Origin: Candidatus Undinarchaeales archaeon
Lineage (GTDB): Archaea > SpSt-1190 > JASMDC01
Direction: 5' to 3'
Assembly (NCBI GenBank): GCA_030753015.1
Contig: JASMDC010000058.1
Span: 1 to 18,263, forward strand
Length of the DNA: 18,263 nucleotides
Shown: positions 1-7,786 of the stretch, one piece after another
Layout of the letters: every line of letters begins with the position of its first letter
Position numbering within the stretch: the stretch's first letter is position 1
Notes under the pieces: generated by a model
Databases searched by the model: none
What the model was told of the DNA's origin: nothing
Seen by the model: the letters and a program-made list of their open reading frames with translations, nothing else
Program-made: the position numbers and the translations under genes

Positions 1-1824
1 CGCCATAAGACATAGAGCGATTAACATTGCGACCGGGATCGTGGGATCTATCACCTGCTCACCGTCGAAGTACGCCATCCAGTGGAGCAGGGCGTAATAT
101 GACGTGACCGGCCGGAGGTCGGTGTTCTCCCCCACATCGTCCGTAAGCGAGGAATCGATCAGGTCAAGACGGTCCTTTGTTAGATGCCAACCGATGTACT
201 CACGGCGTACGTACTGTGTAGGAATCCCCCGCTCTTCGACCAGCTGAGGGATGTCCCTGCGGAGGGGCCGGTCGCCTGCTACGAAGAAAGTGCGTCCTCC
301 GGGGATAGCTGTCACGTGATCGAACCGGGACGCAAGTGTGCGGTACACCGCTGAATTGAGCTGCCGTCGTTCCGCGCTCACGTAGTTCGCGATACCCTCC
401 ACACCGAGGGAGACCACTCCGCCCGGTCGTAGGATGCGGGCGACCTCGTCCATGAACTCCCGTGTATAGAAACGGTTGATCTGTGTTGTCGTCGGATCCG
501 GGAGGTCGATGATGACCACATCGTACCGCTCCGTCGTCTGCCGTACGTACAGCCGCCCGTCCATGGCGTGGACGTGGATGCGTTCATCATCGAGGTTGCG
601 TGTGAAGCGCTTACCTACCTCGATGATGAGGGGATCGAGCTCAACGTAGTCGATCCGTTCGACCCCATACTTCAATGCCTCCAGAGCGGTACCGGCCACA
701 CCTCCAGAGATGATGAGCACCTGCTCAGGGGCTGGGTGTTGGAGCATGGCGTAGTGCACCGTCTCCTCGCGAGAGACGTTGCTACCAGTGGTGAAGAGCG
801 GTGTCCCGCTCTCCCAGAATGTGAGCTGGTCACGCTCGCGTGTGACCACGAGCTTTCCGTAGGGTGACTCCTGTGCGAACACAAGGTCCGCCAATCCCTC
901 CTCGGGCCGGCTGGGATCCTGGAGGAAGCCCGCGAGCCGGGACGGCGAGCCGAGCACTGCACCCGCAGCCTCGGGTGTGCTGAAAAGGATACGTGTCGTG
1001 GCAAGCTCAATGTCGAGAACGAGGATCGCGATGACTGTCGCTACGGCGAAGGCCGCAAGAACCCGTCCGAGGTCCCTCCGTCCCGTGGAACGAGCGATGA
1101 CGACGGCAGCGACCATGTTCACGATGAAGATGACGGTAGTGATATGGAAGGGGCGGAGGATGTGGACGAGAAGGAATGAGAACAGCACACCACCCAGGAT
1201 GTCACCGATGTTGTCCATGAAGTAGACCTCACCGATGTCCTCGGCGCGCTCACCACGGGAGAGTATGAGACAGGCCAGGGTGAGAAGAAATCCCGAGATG
1301 ATGCAGTAAGGTGCGAGCAGTACCAATGCCGATCCCAGCACCTCGATGAATCCCACCATCCTGCCCTGCTGGAACACGACGTTGCGCAGGAGGCGGATTG
1401 TCAGGAGATGGAGGAACGGTAGCACAGCGACGGCAACCTGTGAGGCGATGAGGATGCGCATGTGGTCCTCGATTCTGTGGGCCCAGCGTCCTAGAGCGGC
1501 GCCCACTGCGTCGAGTAAGAGCCAAGATGCGAGGATGATACCGAACACGAGCTCGTTGCCGTGGAACACGCTCATGAACTCCCGCATGATCAGGAGCTGC
1601 GTGATGATGGACGAGACACCCAGTGCAGTGATTGAAAGGAAGACACGGGTCTTGAGCGGCGAGTCCAAGGAGAGCCAGTTCTGGACCCTCGATATAGTGT
1701 CCAGACCACTGTCATCGTCCAGGACATCCTGACGAGAATCCCGTTCCTTCAGGCTATCCTTCACTTCATCGGCCGTCTCACGCTCCTTTCCTCGCTTCCT
1801 ACGGCCCATACGGTCGAACCTCAT
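1..1824 (-). CDS. Membrane-embedded spermidine synthase-like (PABS-fold) protein, C-terminus beyond window
   Basis: Seen: an uninterrupted frame of 608 codons from an ATG at 1824-1822 to the left edge, with no stop, so the protein is incomplete. Residues 1-50 are charged. Residues ~60-285 hold several hydrophobic helices. A PABS/methyltransferase-like domain follows, with a glycine-rich AdoMet-type loop SGGVAG (~371-377), YVELDP just after it, MDGR (~420) and DLPDP (439-443). A new hydrophobic segment begins near the cut end. Known: spermidine/spermine synthases carry GGGDG, an acidic strand-2 residue, DG and a D-x-x-DP motif. Longer bacterial and archaeal relatives join this fold to membrane helices, and many lack proof of aminopropyltransferase activity. 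Inference: a membrane protein with a cytosolic PABS-fold domain and unknown substrate. It is divergent from the nitroreductase gene. A TATA-like TTTATATC at about 1863-1871 could serve this strand too. The fold call is firm; the reaction is not. Confidence 0.85.
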   Translation of the reverse strand, partial: MRFDRMGRRKRGKERETADEVKDSLKERDSRQDVLDDDSGLDTISRVQNWLSLDSPLKTRVFLSITALGVSSIITQLLIMREFMSVFHGNELVFGIILASWLLLDAVGAALGRWAHRIEDHMRILIASQVAVAVLPFLHLLTIRLLRNVVFQQGRMVGFIEVLGSALVLLAPYCIISGFLLTLACLILSRGERAEDIGEVYFMDNIGDILGGVLFSFLLVHILRPFHITTVIFIVNMVAAVVIARSTGRRDLGRVLAAFAVATVIAILVLDIELATTRILFSTPEAAGAVLGSPSRLAGFLQDPSRPEEGLADLVFAQESPYGKLVVTRERDQLTFWESGTPLFTTGSNVSREETVHYAMLQHPAPEQVLIISGGVAGTALEALKYGVERIDYVELDPLIIEVGKRFTRNLDDERIHVHAMDGRLYVRQTTERYDVVIIDLPDPTTTQINRFYTREFMDEVARILRPGGVVSLGVEGIANYVSAERRQLNSAVYRTLASRFDHVTAIPGGRTFFVAGDRPLRRDIPQLVEERGIPTQYVRREYIGWHLTKDRLDLIDSSLTDDVGENTDLRPVTSYYALLHWMAYFDGEQVIDPTIPVAMLIALCLMA

Positions 1825-1862
1825 GCTGGTGACTATTAAATCTGTTCGCGCCGCGGACGGTC

Positions 1863-1871
1863 GATATAAAA
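1863..1871 (+). promoter_or_regulatory. TATA-like element for the nitroreductase gene (possibly shared with the divergent gene)
   Basis: The GATATAAAA stretch is centred about 48 bases before the nitroreductase ATG. That leaves room for a leader of about 20 bases holding the GAGGTGG ribosome binding site. The element is nearly symmetric, and on the other strand it lies about 40 bases before the divergent start at 1824. Confidence 0.6.
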
Positions 1872-1900
1872 GGATTGCCCTTGCCGGTTTGAACGCTTGA

Positions 1901-1907
1901 GAGGTGG
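1901..1907 (+). promoter_or_regulatory. Shine-Dalgarno site of the nitroreductase gene
   Basis: GAGGTGG lies six bases before the ATG at 1914. It favours that start over the second in-frame ATG at 1923. It is the clearest ribosome binding site in the window; most other genes have a TATA element too close to the start codon to leave a leader. Confidence 0.7.
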
Positions 1908-1913
1908 ATTCAA

Positions 1914-2423
1914 ATGGACGCAATGGACTGTATTCTCACGCGACGGAGCATTCGCAAGTACACCGACGACATGATCCCGGACGACATCATCGATGAGCTG
2001 TTGAAGGCTGCGATGAGCGCACCTGCAGCAGGAAGTCAGGACCCCTGGCACTTCATCCTCATCAAGGACCGTGCAATCCTCGAGAAGGTGCCCGAGGTCC
2101 ACCCATACGCACGTATGGTACCCAAGGCATTCGCCGCCATCCTCGTGTGCTGGGACCCGACCATCGAGAAGCACAAGGGCTTCGGGGAACAGGACTGCTC
2201 GGCCGCCACCGAGAACATCCTCCTAGCAGCACAGGCCTGCGGACTGGGTGCCGTTTGGCTCGGATGCTACCCGCGCGAGGACAGGGTCAACGGTCTCCGG
2301 GGGCTTCTTGGAATCCCCGACCATGTTATCCCGTTTGCCCTCATCCCATTCGGCCGACCTGACGAGGAGAAGGGACCTGCTCTCAGGTGGAAGGAGGACC
2401 GTATCCATCGGAACGGATGGTGA
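1914..2423 (+). CDS. Nitroreductase family FMN-dependent oxidoreductase
   Basis: The product is 169 aa, a usual length for the short single-domain nitroreductases of archaea. Seen: the N-terminal RRSIRKYT motif (residues ~10-17), typical of FMN-phosphate binding; SAPAAGSQDPW (~35-45), the family's conserved flavin-contact loop; and a C-terminal helix-turn with NILLAAQACGLGAVWLGCY (~101-120), which packs at the dimer and flavin site. Known: these enzymes are cytosolic FMN homodimers that use NAD(P)H to reduce nitro compounds, quinones or related acceptors; the physiological substrate is usually unknown. No signal peptide or membrane segment is present. The gene is divergent from the spermidine-synthase-like gene and precedes the cysteine-rich membrane protein by 58 bases. 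That gap has its own TATA-like palindrome, so co-transcription is not required. Family assignment is firm, substrate unknown. Confidence 0.93.
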   Translation: MDAMDCILTRRSIRKYTDDMIPDDIIDELLKAAMSAPAAGSQDPWHFILIKDRAILEKVPEVHPYARMVPKAFAAILVCWDPTIEKHKGFGEQDCSAATENILLAAQACGLGAVWLGCYPREDRVNGLRGLLGIPDHVIPFALIPFGRPDEEKGPALRWKEDRIHRNGW

Positions 2424-2440
2424 GCGGATACCGACCACGT

Positions 2441-2454
2441 AGTAATTAATTACT
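2441..2454 (+). promoter_or_regulatory. Perfect AT-rich palindrome, probable promoter of the Cys-rich protein gene
   Basis: AGTAATTAATTACT is a perfect 14-base palindrome centred about 35 bases before the ATG at 2482. Position and AT content fit a TATA element. The perfect symmetry also allows a dimeric repressor site. Confidence 0.5.
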
Positions 2455-2481
2455 TGAGTGACGACCTAATCCCCGTAGAGG

Positions 2482-5256
2482 ATGGTAGGTCGCTCGACTG
2501 CTCGGGGATGGCTCCTGCTCGTCGTAGCCATCATGCTCCTACTTGGTCCCGCGGTAGGTCTCCATTTCAAGCTCGCTGATGAGCGACATGACAGTCAAGG
2601 TAGCGAGTACATGATCCGCTTCCCCATTCCTCTCAAGAACACGAACGTCAGGATCGACAAGCTCGAGACCGTGCACCTGGATTTCCCCGATGACCTCGTA
2701 CAAGAATCGTCCATCCGTGTGATCGAGCGCCTGAACGATACTTTCTATGAGATCCCGTACCAAGTGGTCAAGCTCGGTGACACGTCAACGCTCTCCAAGT
2801 ACGACTCAGGCTTCGTTCGCGCCGTCGACCTGAAGTTCTTCCTCACGATCACCTCGGACAACAGCACGTCCTACTTCGTGCTCGTGTCACCCGAGCGGAC
2901 CCGGCGTGCAGATTACAGTGGGGGCCACGGTGAAATGATCAAAGGCGTCGCCCCGTACATTATCGTGAAGACTGACCATCTTGAGGGTACCTTCACCGAG
3001 AACGGTCTCATGCTCAGGGATGCTGACGGTACGATGCTATCTGATGGGGACAAGTTACAGGAGAGACGGACGGCTGTGTTCCTGAAGGACCTCCCCTCTC
3101 CGAACATAGTACTCAAACCGCGCCTCTCTGTCGAGCCAACAGAGCTTGGAGTGCGGGTGTACGGGACCATGGTCATGCTCGGGTTCCAGCACTCGGCCGA
3201 GTACATGTTCTACGACACGGCACCGGTCTATGAGCGGCTGGAGAAGTTCTCCATCCCCGTGGTCTCGGCCAATCTATGTTATATCGTCTTCAACAGCCTT
3301 GACGTTCTCAAACACAGATGGGACATAACTCTCTATCCCGAGAACAAGACCTTCCACTTGGACGGTGACAGTAACGATCCCCGGTTCCTCTCTGAGCATA
3401 CACAGGTCCAGCGGGGCCAGGCGATAGTCGCCTCGAGTGATGACGTATCTCTGGTGACGATAATCATCGATGTGCCCGAGTTCGAGATGCAAATGGGTTT
3501 CCTCGAGGGTAGTGCGAAGATGTCCATCCCGGGTCTTGGTATCAAGGACCTGGGTTCCATCCATTTCCCCGACACGATGTACCACGGGATGTACTTTACC
3601 AATATCCCCCCTGACTATCATATCACAAACCAGTGTGGGGACATCGCGGGAGTGAGCTCGTTACGCCATATCACATTCCTGATTGATGGTCCCGTGGATT
3701 GGGCCATGGTCGACGAACTGCGTTCGCTCTACCTCGGTACGGTCCTCGAACCGACCGCCTTGCTCAAGGCCGAGTACTACTGGAACGATGCTTGGCGGCA
3801 GGAACCGAGACCTTGTGGTTCGGCGTGCTCCTACGATGGGGAATGCGGGAGCCGTAAGTGTATCGGTGGCCTCTGTAGGCAACCGACCGAGTGCGTATTC
3901 GATGAAAAATGCTATCAGAGCGGAACTGAGTTGGAGAGTCGTATGTGTCTAGACGGCGAATGGCTCCCGATCCAGACAGGGTGCGGGCCCTGCGTGGTCA
4001 TGGCACAGTGCCAAGAAGGCCGGAGGTGCATCGATGGTATCTGCCGGGAGAACAGCACCGTGTGTGGTAAGCAAGGTCGATGCTTCTCCTCGGGCTCTGT
4101 CTACAAGGACGAGTACTGCGAGATGGGATTGTTCTTCAGACGGGCTGGTGGTGGTGCGGAGTGCGATCAGGATTACGAGTGCGAGACCGGTTTTGCATGC
4201 GAGGACGGGCACTGCATCAAGCGCGATGGTATGACTTGTACTGATGATAGCGAGTGCAAGAGCAGGCACTGCTCTCGTGGGATCTGTTGCGTTCAGGGTC
4301 GGCAGTGCTGCCGGGAAGATGACCAGTGCAAACCGCCAACGCGCTGCAATCCCACCACGTTCTACTGCGAGGTGCTCTGCGGTAACGCGGTATGTGATCC
4401 GGACGAGTGCAGTGAGTGTCCGAGCGACTGCTCACTAGAGCAGTGTGCTGACGACCGGTACTGCTCACCCGAGGTGGGGGAGACCTGCGACACCACGACT
4501 TACTGCGAGTGCACGGCCAAGGTGCGGGGATTGTTCGACTCGTCCGAGGAGTACCGGTTCGGCGACATGGTGTTCGTTGAGGCAGAGGTACAGAACTTAG
4601 GTGATGCTCCTGGTACCTACGACGTTGCTTTCACCGTTAACGAACTGAACGTCCTCGAGACCCGGAAGGGCGTACAGATCGGTAAGAACAGCCTTGTTGT
4701 GCTGCCCTTCAACTTCACGGCCCTTGCTCCTTTCGAGACCGTGCATGTTGGCTTTACCGTGTTCTACGGATCGGGGCGCAAGCGACCTGAGCACAGCGAG
4801 ACCGTTACCGTCACCCTCAGGGAGCGCAGGTTCTACGAGACCACCTACTTCGAGTACCTATTTGGCTTCAAGGAGGCCTTCGAGATCGTGGTGGCTATCG
4901 TGACGGTGTTCGGCCTCTTCATGGGATACCGCTCATGGGTGGAGCGCAGTCAAACCGCCCAGCCTGCCGTCGTCTACTACTACTATCCACCTCCCTATGA
5001 GAGTTATTACGGGCAGTATGGCTATTCCTATCCACAGGACGCCTATCCGGCGGGATACACTGAACAAGGCGAGAGCGTGAGCAGCGAGGAGGCGTCCCAA
5101 CCGGTCGAAGCAGCATCTGAAGCTCCCGCAGAGGAGCCTGTTGCCTATGTACAGGAGCAGCCCGTGTACCAGGAGGACGTCCCGACCGAAGCCACGGCCG
5201 AGAGTGATAAGGTGGAACATCAACCCGGTACCGACGGTGTCCAGCCCAACGAGTAA
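2482..5256 (+). CDS. Large type I membrane protein with Cys-rich repeats and CARDB-like domain
   Basis: The product is 924 aa; I do not recognise a named family. Order of parts: a short basic N-terminus and hydrophobic signal segment (~9-27, LLLVVAIMLLLGPAVGL); a long beta-rich ectodomain (~30-440) without obvious motif; a cysteine-rich block (445-677) with about 40 cysteines in repeats such as CTDDSECKSRHCSRGICC and a CGNAVCDPDEC-type motif; a CARDB/Ig-like beta domain (~680-785); a hydrophobic membrane helix (~801-820) followed by basic residues; and a cytoplasmic tail (~830-924) with YYYYPPPYESYYGQYGYSY, then Glu/Gln/Pro/Ala-rich sequence. Inference: secreted through Sec, anchored by one helix, with disulfide-linked ectodomain outside and a disordered Tyr-rich tail inside, so adhesin or receptor-like. 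GAGG abuts the ATG too closely to act as a normal ribosome binding site; the upstream TATA palindrome suggests a very short leader. It ends convergent with the gene at 5329-5856. Confidence 0.85.
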   Translation: MVGRSTARGWLLLVVAIMLLLGPAVGLHFKLADERHDSQGSEYMIRFPIPLKNTNVRIDKLETVHLDFPDDLVQESSIRVIERLNDTFYEIPYQVVKLGDTSTLSKYDSGFVRAVDLKFFLTITSDNSTSYFVLVSPERTRRADYSGGHGEMIKGVAPYIIVKTDHLEGTFTENGLMLRDADGTMLSDGDKLQERRTAVFLKDLPSPNIVLKPRLSVEPTELGVRVYGTMVMLGFQHSAEYMFYDTAPVYERLEKFSIPVVSANLCYIVFNSLDVLKHRWDITLYPENKTFHLDGDSNDPRFLSEHTQVQRGQAIVASSDDVSLVTIIIDVPEFEMQMGFLEGSAKMSIPGLGIKDLGSIHFPDTMYHGMYFTNIPPDYHITNQCGDIAGVSSLRHITFLIDGPVDWAMVDELRSLYLGTVLEPTALLKAEYYWNDAWRQEPRPCGSACSYDGECGSRKCIGGLCRQPTECVFDEKCYQSGTELESRMCLDGEWLPIQTGCGPCVVMAQCQEGRRCIDGICRENSTVCGKQGRCFSSGSVYKDEYCEMGLFFRRAGGGAECDQDYECETGFACEDGHCIKRDGMTCTDDSECKSRHCSRGICCVQGRQCCREDDQCKPPTRCNPTTFYCEVLCGNAVCDPDECSECPSDCSLEQCADDRYCSPEVGETCDTTTYCECTAKVRGLFDSSEEYRFGDMVFVEAEVQNLGDAPGTYDVAFTVNELNVLETRKGVQIGKNSLVVLPFNFTALAPFETVHVGFTVFYGSGRKRPEHSETVTVTLRERRFYETTYFEYLFGFKEAFEIVVAIVTVFGLFMGYRSWVERSQTAQPAVVYYYYPPPYESYYGQYGYSYPQDAYPAGYTEQGESVSSEEASQPVEAASEAPAEEPVAYVQEQPVYQEDVPTEATAESDKVEHQPGTDGVQPNE

Positions 5257-5286
5257 TCGAGATCAGTGAGCGCTGCTTATGGCATG

Positions 5287-5302
5287 CCGGAGCAATGCTC
5301 GG
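5287..5302. terminator. Weak hairpin between convergent genes
   Basis: GAGC-AAT-GCTC forms a 4-bp stem, extended by two outer C-G pairs across a one-base bulge. It lies in the 72-base gap between the convergent genes ending at 5256 and 5329. No clear T-run follows on either strand, so a terminator role is only suggested. Confidence 0.25.
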
Positions 5303-5328
5303 TCAATCCAGGGGGACGATTACCGATC

Positions 5329-5856
5329 TCAGTACAGTTCTTCGAGCAACTCAACGTCCAGCTCATCCTCAAGCACGGGGAGGTTGAGGTCGATTGTGTA
5401 CCTGTGCTCTTCCATGCGCTGAAGCCGACTGTCAATCTGGCCCTTCTTTGTGTTCTCGTCCTTCATGGCCCACGCGATGCCCATATCTATAGGACTCATG
5501 CCTATAGCGACGCCACCAGCAGCAATGCCTGCCGTTTGGACATCGCCGGTGGCCCAGTAGACCAGACCGAAAGTACCTGCGATGAACAAGCCCACGCCAG
5601 CCTGGATGTAGTGCAGGACCTTGGAACCGGACGTACCGTCCTTGTATCCATTCTGGATAATTGCATCCTTCTCCTCCATGAGCTCGTCCATGGCGGAGTA
5701 TAGCTCATCCTGTGAGACGGGTCCTTCGGTGTCGATGGAGAACTTGATGTACTCTGGCTCTTTCTGGTGATTGTAGCCGAAGAGCGAGTTCCACTCGGCG
5801 TCCTCGACCTCCAGATGACCTTCGTGATAAGAAGCGTGAAGTTCTATCTCGTACAT
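5329..5856 (-). CDS. Hypothetical protein with two membrane helices
   Basis: The product is 175 aa; I do not recognise the family. Seen: an acidic N-terminal region (1-50); a likely amphipathic acidic stretch around residues 50-68 (DELYSAMDELMEEKDAIIQ); two hydrophobic Gly/Ala-rich helices (~83-102 and ~107-131) joined by a short ATGDVQ turn; then a charged, Glu-rich C-terminal part (~132-175). This suggests a hairpin in the membrane with both ends on the same side, probably cytoplasmic given the lack of a signal peptide. The start is well supported: a TATA element at 5879-5888 is centred 28 bases before the ATG at 5856, the spacing for a leaderless transcript. The gene is convergent with the Cys-rich protein gene and divergent from the DUF5591-like gene. 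No function can be inferred. Confidence 0.8.
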   Translation of the reverse strand: MYEIELHASYHEGHLEVEDAEWNSLFGYNHQKEPEYIKFSIDTEGPVSQDELYSAMDELMEEKDAIIQNGYKDGTSGSKVLHYIQAGVGLFIAGTFGLVYWATGDVQTAGIAAGGVAIGMSPIDMGIAWAMKDENTKKGQIDSRLQRMEEHRYTIDLNLPVLEDELDVELLEELY

Positions 5857-5878
5857 GGGGATAAAGGCACGTCAAGTG

Positions 5879-5888
5879 GTATATAAAT
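5879..5888 (-). promoter_or_regulatory. TATA element for the two-TM hypothetical gene
   Basis: On the minus strand this reads ATTTATATAC and is centred about 28 bases before the ATG at 5856. The spacing matches archaeal leaderless transcription. Confidence 0.7.
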
Positions 5889-6019
5889 CCTCGTCTTACG
5901 CGAGGGATGTATCTCTAGGCGATCGGTGTAGCACAACCAGTACAGAACTTGGTACTACCGACGCGATAAGTGGAATTGCAGTTCGGCCAGGCGATAGTGC
6001 CGGCACGACCCACCGCAAC

Positions 6020-6028
6020 GCTTATGTA
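6020..6028 (+). promoter_or_regulatory. Probable TATA-like element for the DUF5591-like gene
   Basis: GCTTATGTA is centred about 29 bases before the ATG at 6054. It is weaker than the other TATA elements, but its position decides between the ATG at 5970, which would lie upstream of the promoter, and the one at 6054. Confidence 0.5.
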
Positions 6029-6053
6029 CCACCTGCATCCGCGGCTTACCGTA

Positions 6054-6827
6054 ATGATGGAGTTCTATTCTCCAAAGGAGTACGAACACGTACGCGACGT
6101 CCTCCTTCAGGAAACGCTCCGGAAGCGTCCTGACACGGATCCTGAGCTCACGGCCTATACTCCCACAGAGACGCTCGACCTCATGGAGAACAACGAGACC
6201 ATCGGCGCCTACTTCGAACATCTCGAGAGCTATCGGATCCCTGAGGTGAAGACCCTTGTAGGTATTCCCTGTGCTGCCGCTAAGCCATGGACCCGCGAGG
6301 AACAGGAGGGGCGAGCCTCACAGTACGGTGCGGTCTGGGAGGTCAAGGACGACGTCAAGGACGCCTACTTCGTCACGGTCTCGGAACCGCTGGGAATCGT
6401 CCCCGAGGACCACTGGGACCTCCAGGTCGACGGTATCGGCTCGGTTTTCTATGATGTCCCCGGCCTGTTCTCAGCACTCCCACAGTTCCGGTGCAGTCGT
6501 GAGGACTTCGAGAGGAAGTACGGTTTCGAGAAGAAGCGGATCCCCTTCGACCGCGACGACTACAAGCGGTGCGTTGAGATCCTCGGACATGAGATCGCCG
6601 TGTTCCTTTCGAACAACGCCGACCGGTACGAGCACGCCGAGTTCTTCGTGAAGAAGGGCTCGACACATGACGCCTTCATGAAGGAGGCGCTCACACAACT
6701 CGACGACGACGTGCGCGAGCGTGTACACGTCAACTACCTCCCCAAGGGCTATATCAAACCGGGTAATCCCGGTGGAAAAGCGTTCAAGGAGGAGCTGCTG
6801 GCCTTATCTTGGGACGAGGACGACTGA
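6054..6827 (+). CDS. DUF5591-like protein (archaeosine-synthase-associated type)
   Basis: The product is 257 aa from the ATG at 6054. An in-frame ATG at 5970 would add 28 residues, but it lies upstream of the TATA-like element, so I reject it. Seen: VGIPCAAAKPW (residues 69-79), SEPLGIVPE (110-118), YDVPGLF (133-139), and a C-terminal alpha/beta part with FLSNNADRY and a LPKGYIKPGNPGG turn near the end. From memory, the P-C-[SA]-x-K-P-[YW] and S-x-P-L-G-[IV]-V-P-[RE] pattern resembles the DUF5591 domain found in archaeal archaeosine synthase (ArcS) and in stand-alone proteins. Inference: a stand-alone cytosolic DUF5591-like protein, perhaps acting in or near tRNA modification; none of the TGT or PUA domains of full ArcS is present here. 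The gene ends 15 bases from the convergent metalloprotease gene. The ORF is certain; the family call is moderate. Confidence 0.6.
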   Translation: MMEFYSPKEYEHVRDVLLQETLRKRPDTDPELTAYTPTETLDLMENNETIGAYFEHLESYRIPEVKTLVGIPCAAAKPWTREEQEGRASQYGAVWEVKDDVKDAYFVTVSEPLGIVPEDHWDLQVDGIGSVFYDVPGLFSALPQFRCSREDFERKYGFEKKRIPFDRDDYKRCVEILGHEIAVFLSNNADRYEHAEFFVKKGSTHDAFMKEALTQLDDDVRERVHVNYLPKGYIKPGNPGGKAFKEELLALSWDEDD

Positions 6828-6842
6828 GGCGCAGATAGAACC

Positions 6843-7673
6843 TTACTGTTCCCCGTACTTCGCGATCCCTGTCTCAAGTGTGTCGAGCGAGAGGGGAAGG
6901 CTGGCTAGGAGATCGTCTGGTGACCTTCCGTCCTTGAAGGCGCTGTCAGCATACAAATAGCCCATACCGTACTCGGCCTTCCTGCTCATACCAAGGATGA
7001 TAAGATCGGTCTCCGAAAGGGTGATGCCATCCCGGGCCTTACCGACGATCATACCGTACACGCTATGGTTCTTCTGAGCCTTCTGGCGGTCGAGCTGATG
7101 GGCGTTCTGCACAGTCTCCGTGAAGTACTGGAGATCCTCTGGGGACGTCTCACCGGTCCCGACGAGGTACTCGAGCATTCCCTCTGACATCCGGTCTGCC
7201 ATTCCCTCGAGCAGGGCGAAGGTCGGATAGAGCTGGTAATCCTGGACGATACGTCCGTTCTCGTCGAGCCCTTCCCGAGATGCGTCGTACCGTGCGACGA
7301 TGTCGTTGGCGCTCGCTCCACGGTTGCGTTGGTAGGCGTGGACGAGCTCGTGCGCTACGAGGTTGCGGAACCGCGGTGATCGCGGCTCCAGGGACTCCTT
7401 GTCCATGAGGAGGACTGTGTGTGACGTGGGCTCATACATCCCCTCGGCCCGTGAGAATACCATGTAGGAGTTCTGGACGACCTCTACGCGCTCGTCCTCG
7501 GTGAGCTCACGTCCAAGGCGCGTGTGCTCCTCGTCGAGCATGTATCCTTTCAGAGCATCACGGTCCACGACATCGACCTTGGGTAGCTCTCCGAACGAGA
7601 TGTCGTACACGTTCTCGTACGCTGAGGCATATGTATCTATCAATCCCGCGGCATAGGGACCGATGTCGTCCAT
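6843..7673 (-). CDS. Putative zinc metallopeptidase with HExxH motif
   Basis: The product is 276 aa from the ATG at 7673. Seen: HELVH at residues 108-112 in the helix NLVAHELVHAYQ, and EGMAD at 156-160 in the helix LLEGMADRMSEG. The 43-residue spacing gives an HExxH...E-G-x-A-D layout as in gluzincin-like peptidases, where the two His and the downstream Glu bind zinc and the first Glu is catalytic. I see no signal peptide or membrane segment, so it is probably cytosolic, which is less common for this kind of peptidase. The sequence N-terminal to the motif is acidic and of no family I know. Start choice: an in-frame ATG at 7694 lies only about 8 bases from the TATA element, whereas 7673 lies 29 bases from it. 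Divergent from adenine deaminase; convergent with the DUF5591-like gene. Substrate unknown. Confidence 0.75.
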   Translation of the reverse strand: MDDIGPYAAGLIDTYASAYENVYDISFGELPKVDVVDRDALKGYMLDEEHTRLGRELTEDERVEVVQNSYMVFSRAEGMYEPTSHTVLLMDKESLEPRSPRFRNLVAHELVHAYQRNRGASANDIVARYDASREGLDENGRIVQDYQLYPTFALLEGMADRMSEGMLEYLVGTGETSPEDLQYFTETVQNAHQLDRQKAQKNHSVYGMIVGKARDGITLSETDLIILGMSRKAEYGMGYLYADSAFKDGRSPDDLLASLPLSLDTLETGIAKYGEQ

Positions 7674-7697
7674 CGAACGGGACGGCCCGAACATCCC

Positions 7698-7706
7698 TAT
7701 TTAATT
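7698..7706 (-). promoter_or_regulatory. TATA element for the metallopeptidase gene
   Basis: On the minus strand this reads CAATTAAAT, centred about 29 bases before the ATG at 7673 and only about 8 bases before the ATG at 7694. It therefore supports the shorter protein. Confidence 0.6.
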
Positions 7707-7742
7707 GTTCCCCGGGGTCATTGAGCATCGGCCTCAACACAA

Positions 7743-7752
7743 TCTTTATAAG
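7743..7752 (+). promoter_or_regulatory. TATA element for adenine deaminase
   Basis: TCTTTATAAG is a near-consensus archaeal TATA box centred about 39 bases before the ATG at 7787. It would leave a leader of about 12 bases, with AGGT at 7776-7779 as a possible weak ribosome binding site. Confidence 0.75.
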
Positions 7753-7786
7753 GCGCCCCGGCACCTCGCCCCCACAGGTAAAACCC

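Noticed and set aside
5266-5703. 145-codon plus-strand frame opposite the two-TM protein
   Set aside because: It is antisense to a gene that has a clear promoter and membrane pattern; the frame shows no domain or upstream signal.
5970-6053. 28-residue extension of the DUF5591-like protein from the ATG at 5970
   Set aside because: It begins upstream of the TATA-like element at 6020-6028 and has no family-like sequence.
7631-7786. N-terminal extension of 52 residues on adenine deaminase from an upstream ATG
   Set aside because: The ATG at 7631 lies before the TATA element at 7743-7752, and the extension overlaps the divergent metallopeptidase gene; family proteins start near 7787.
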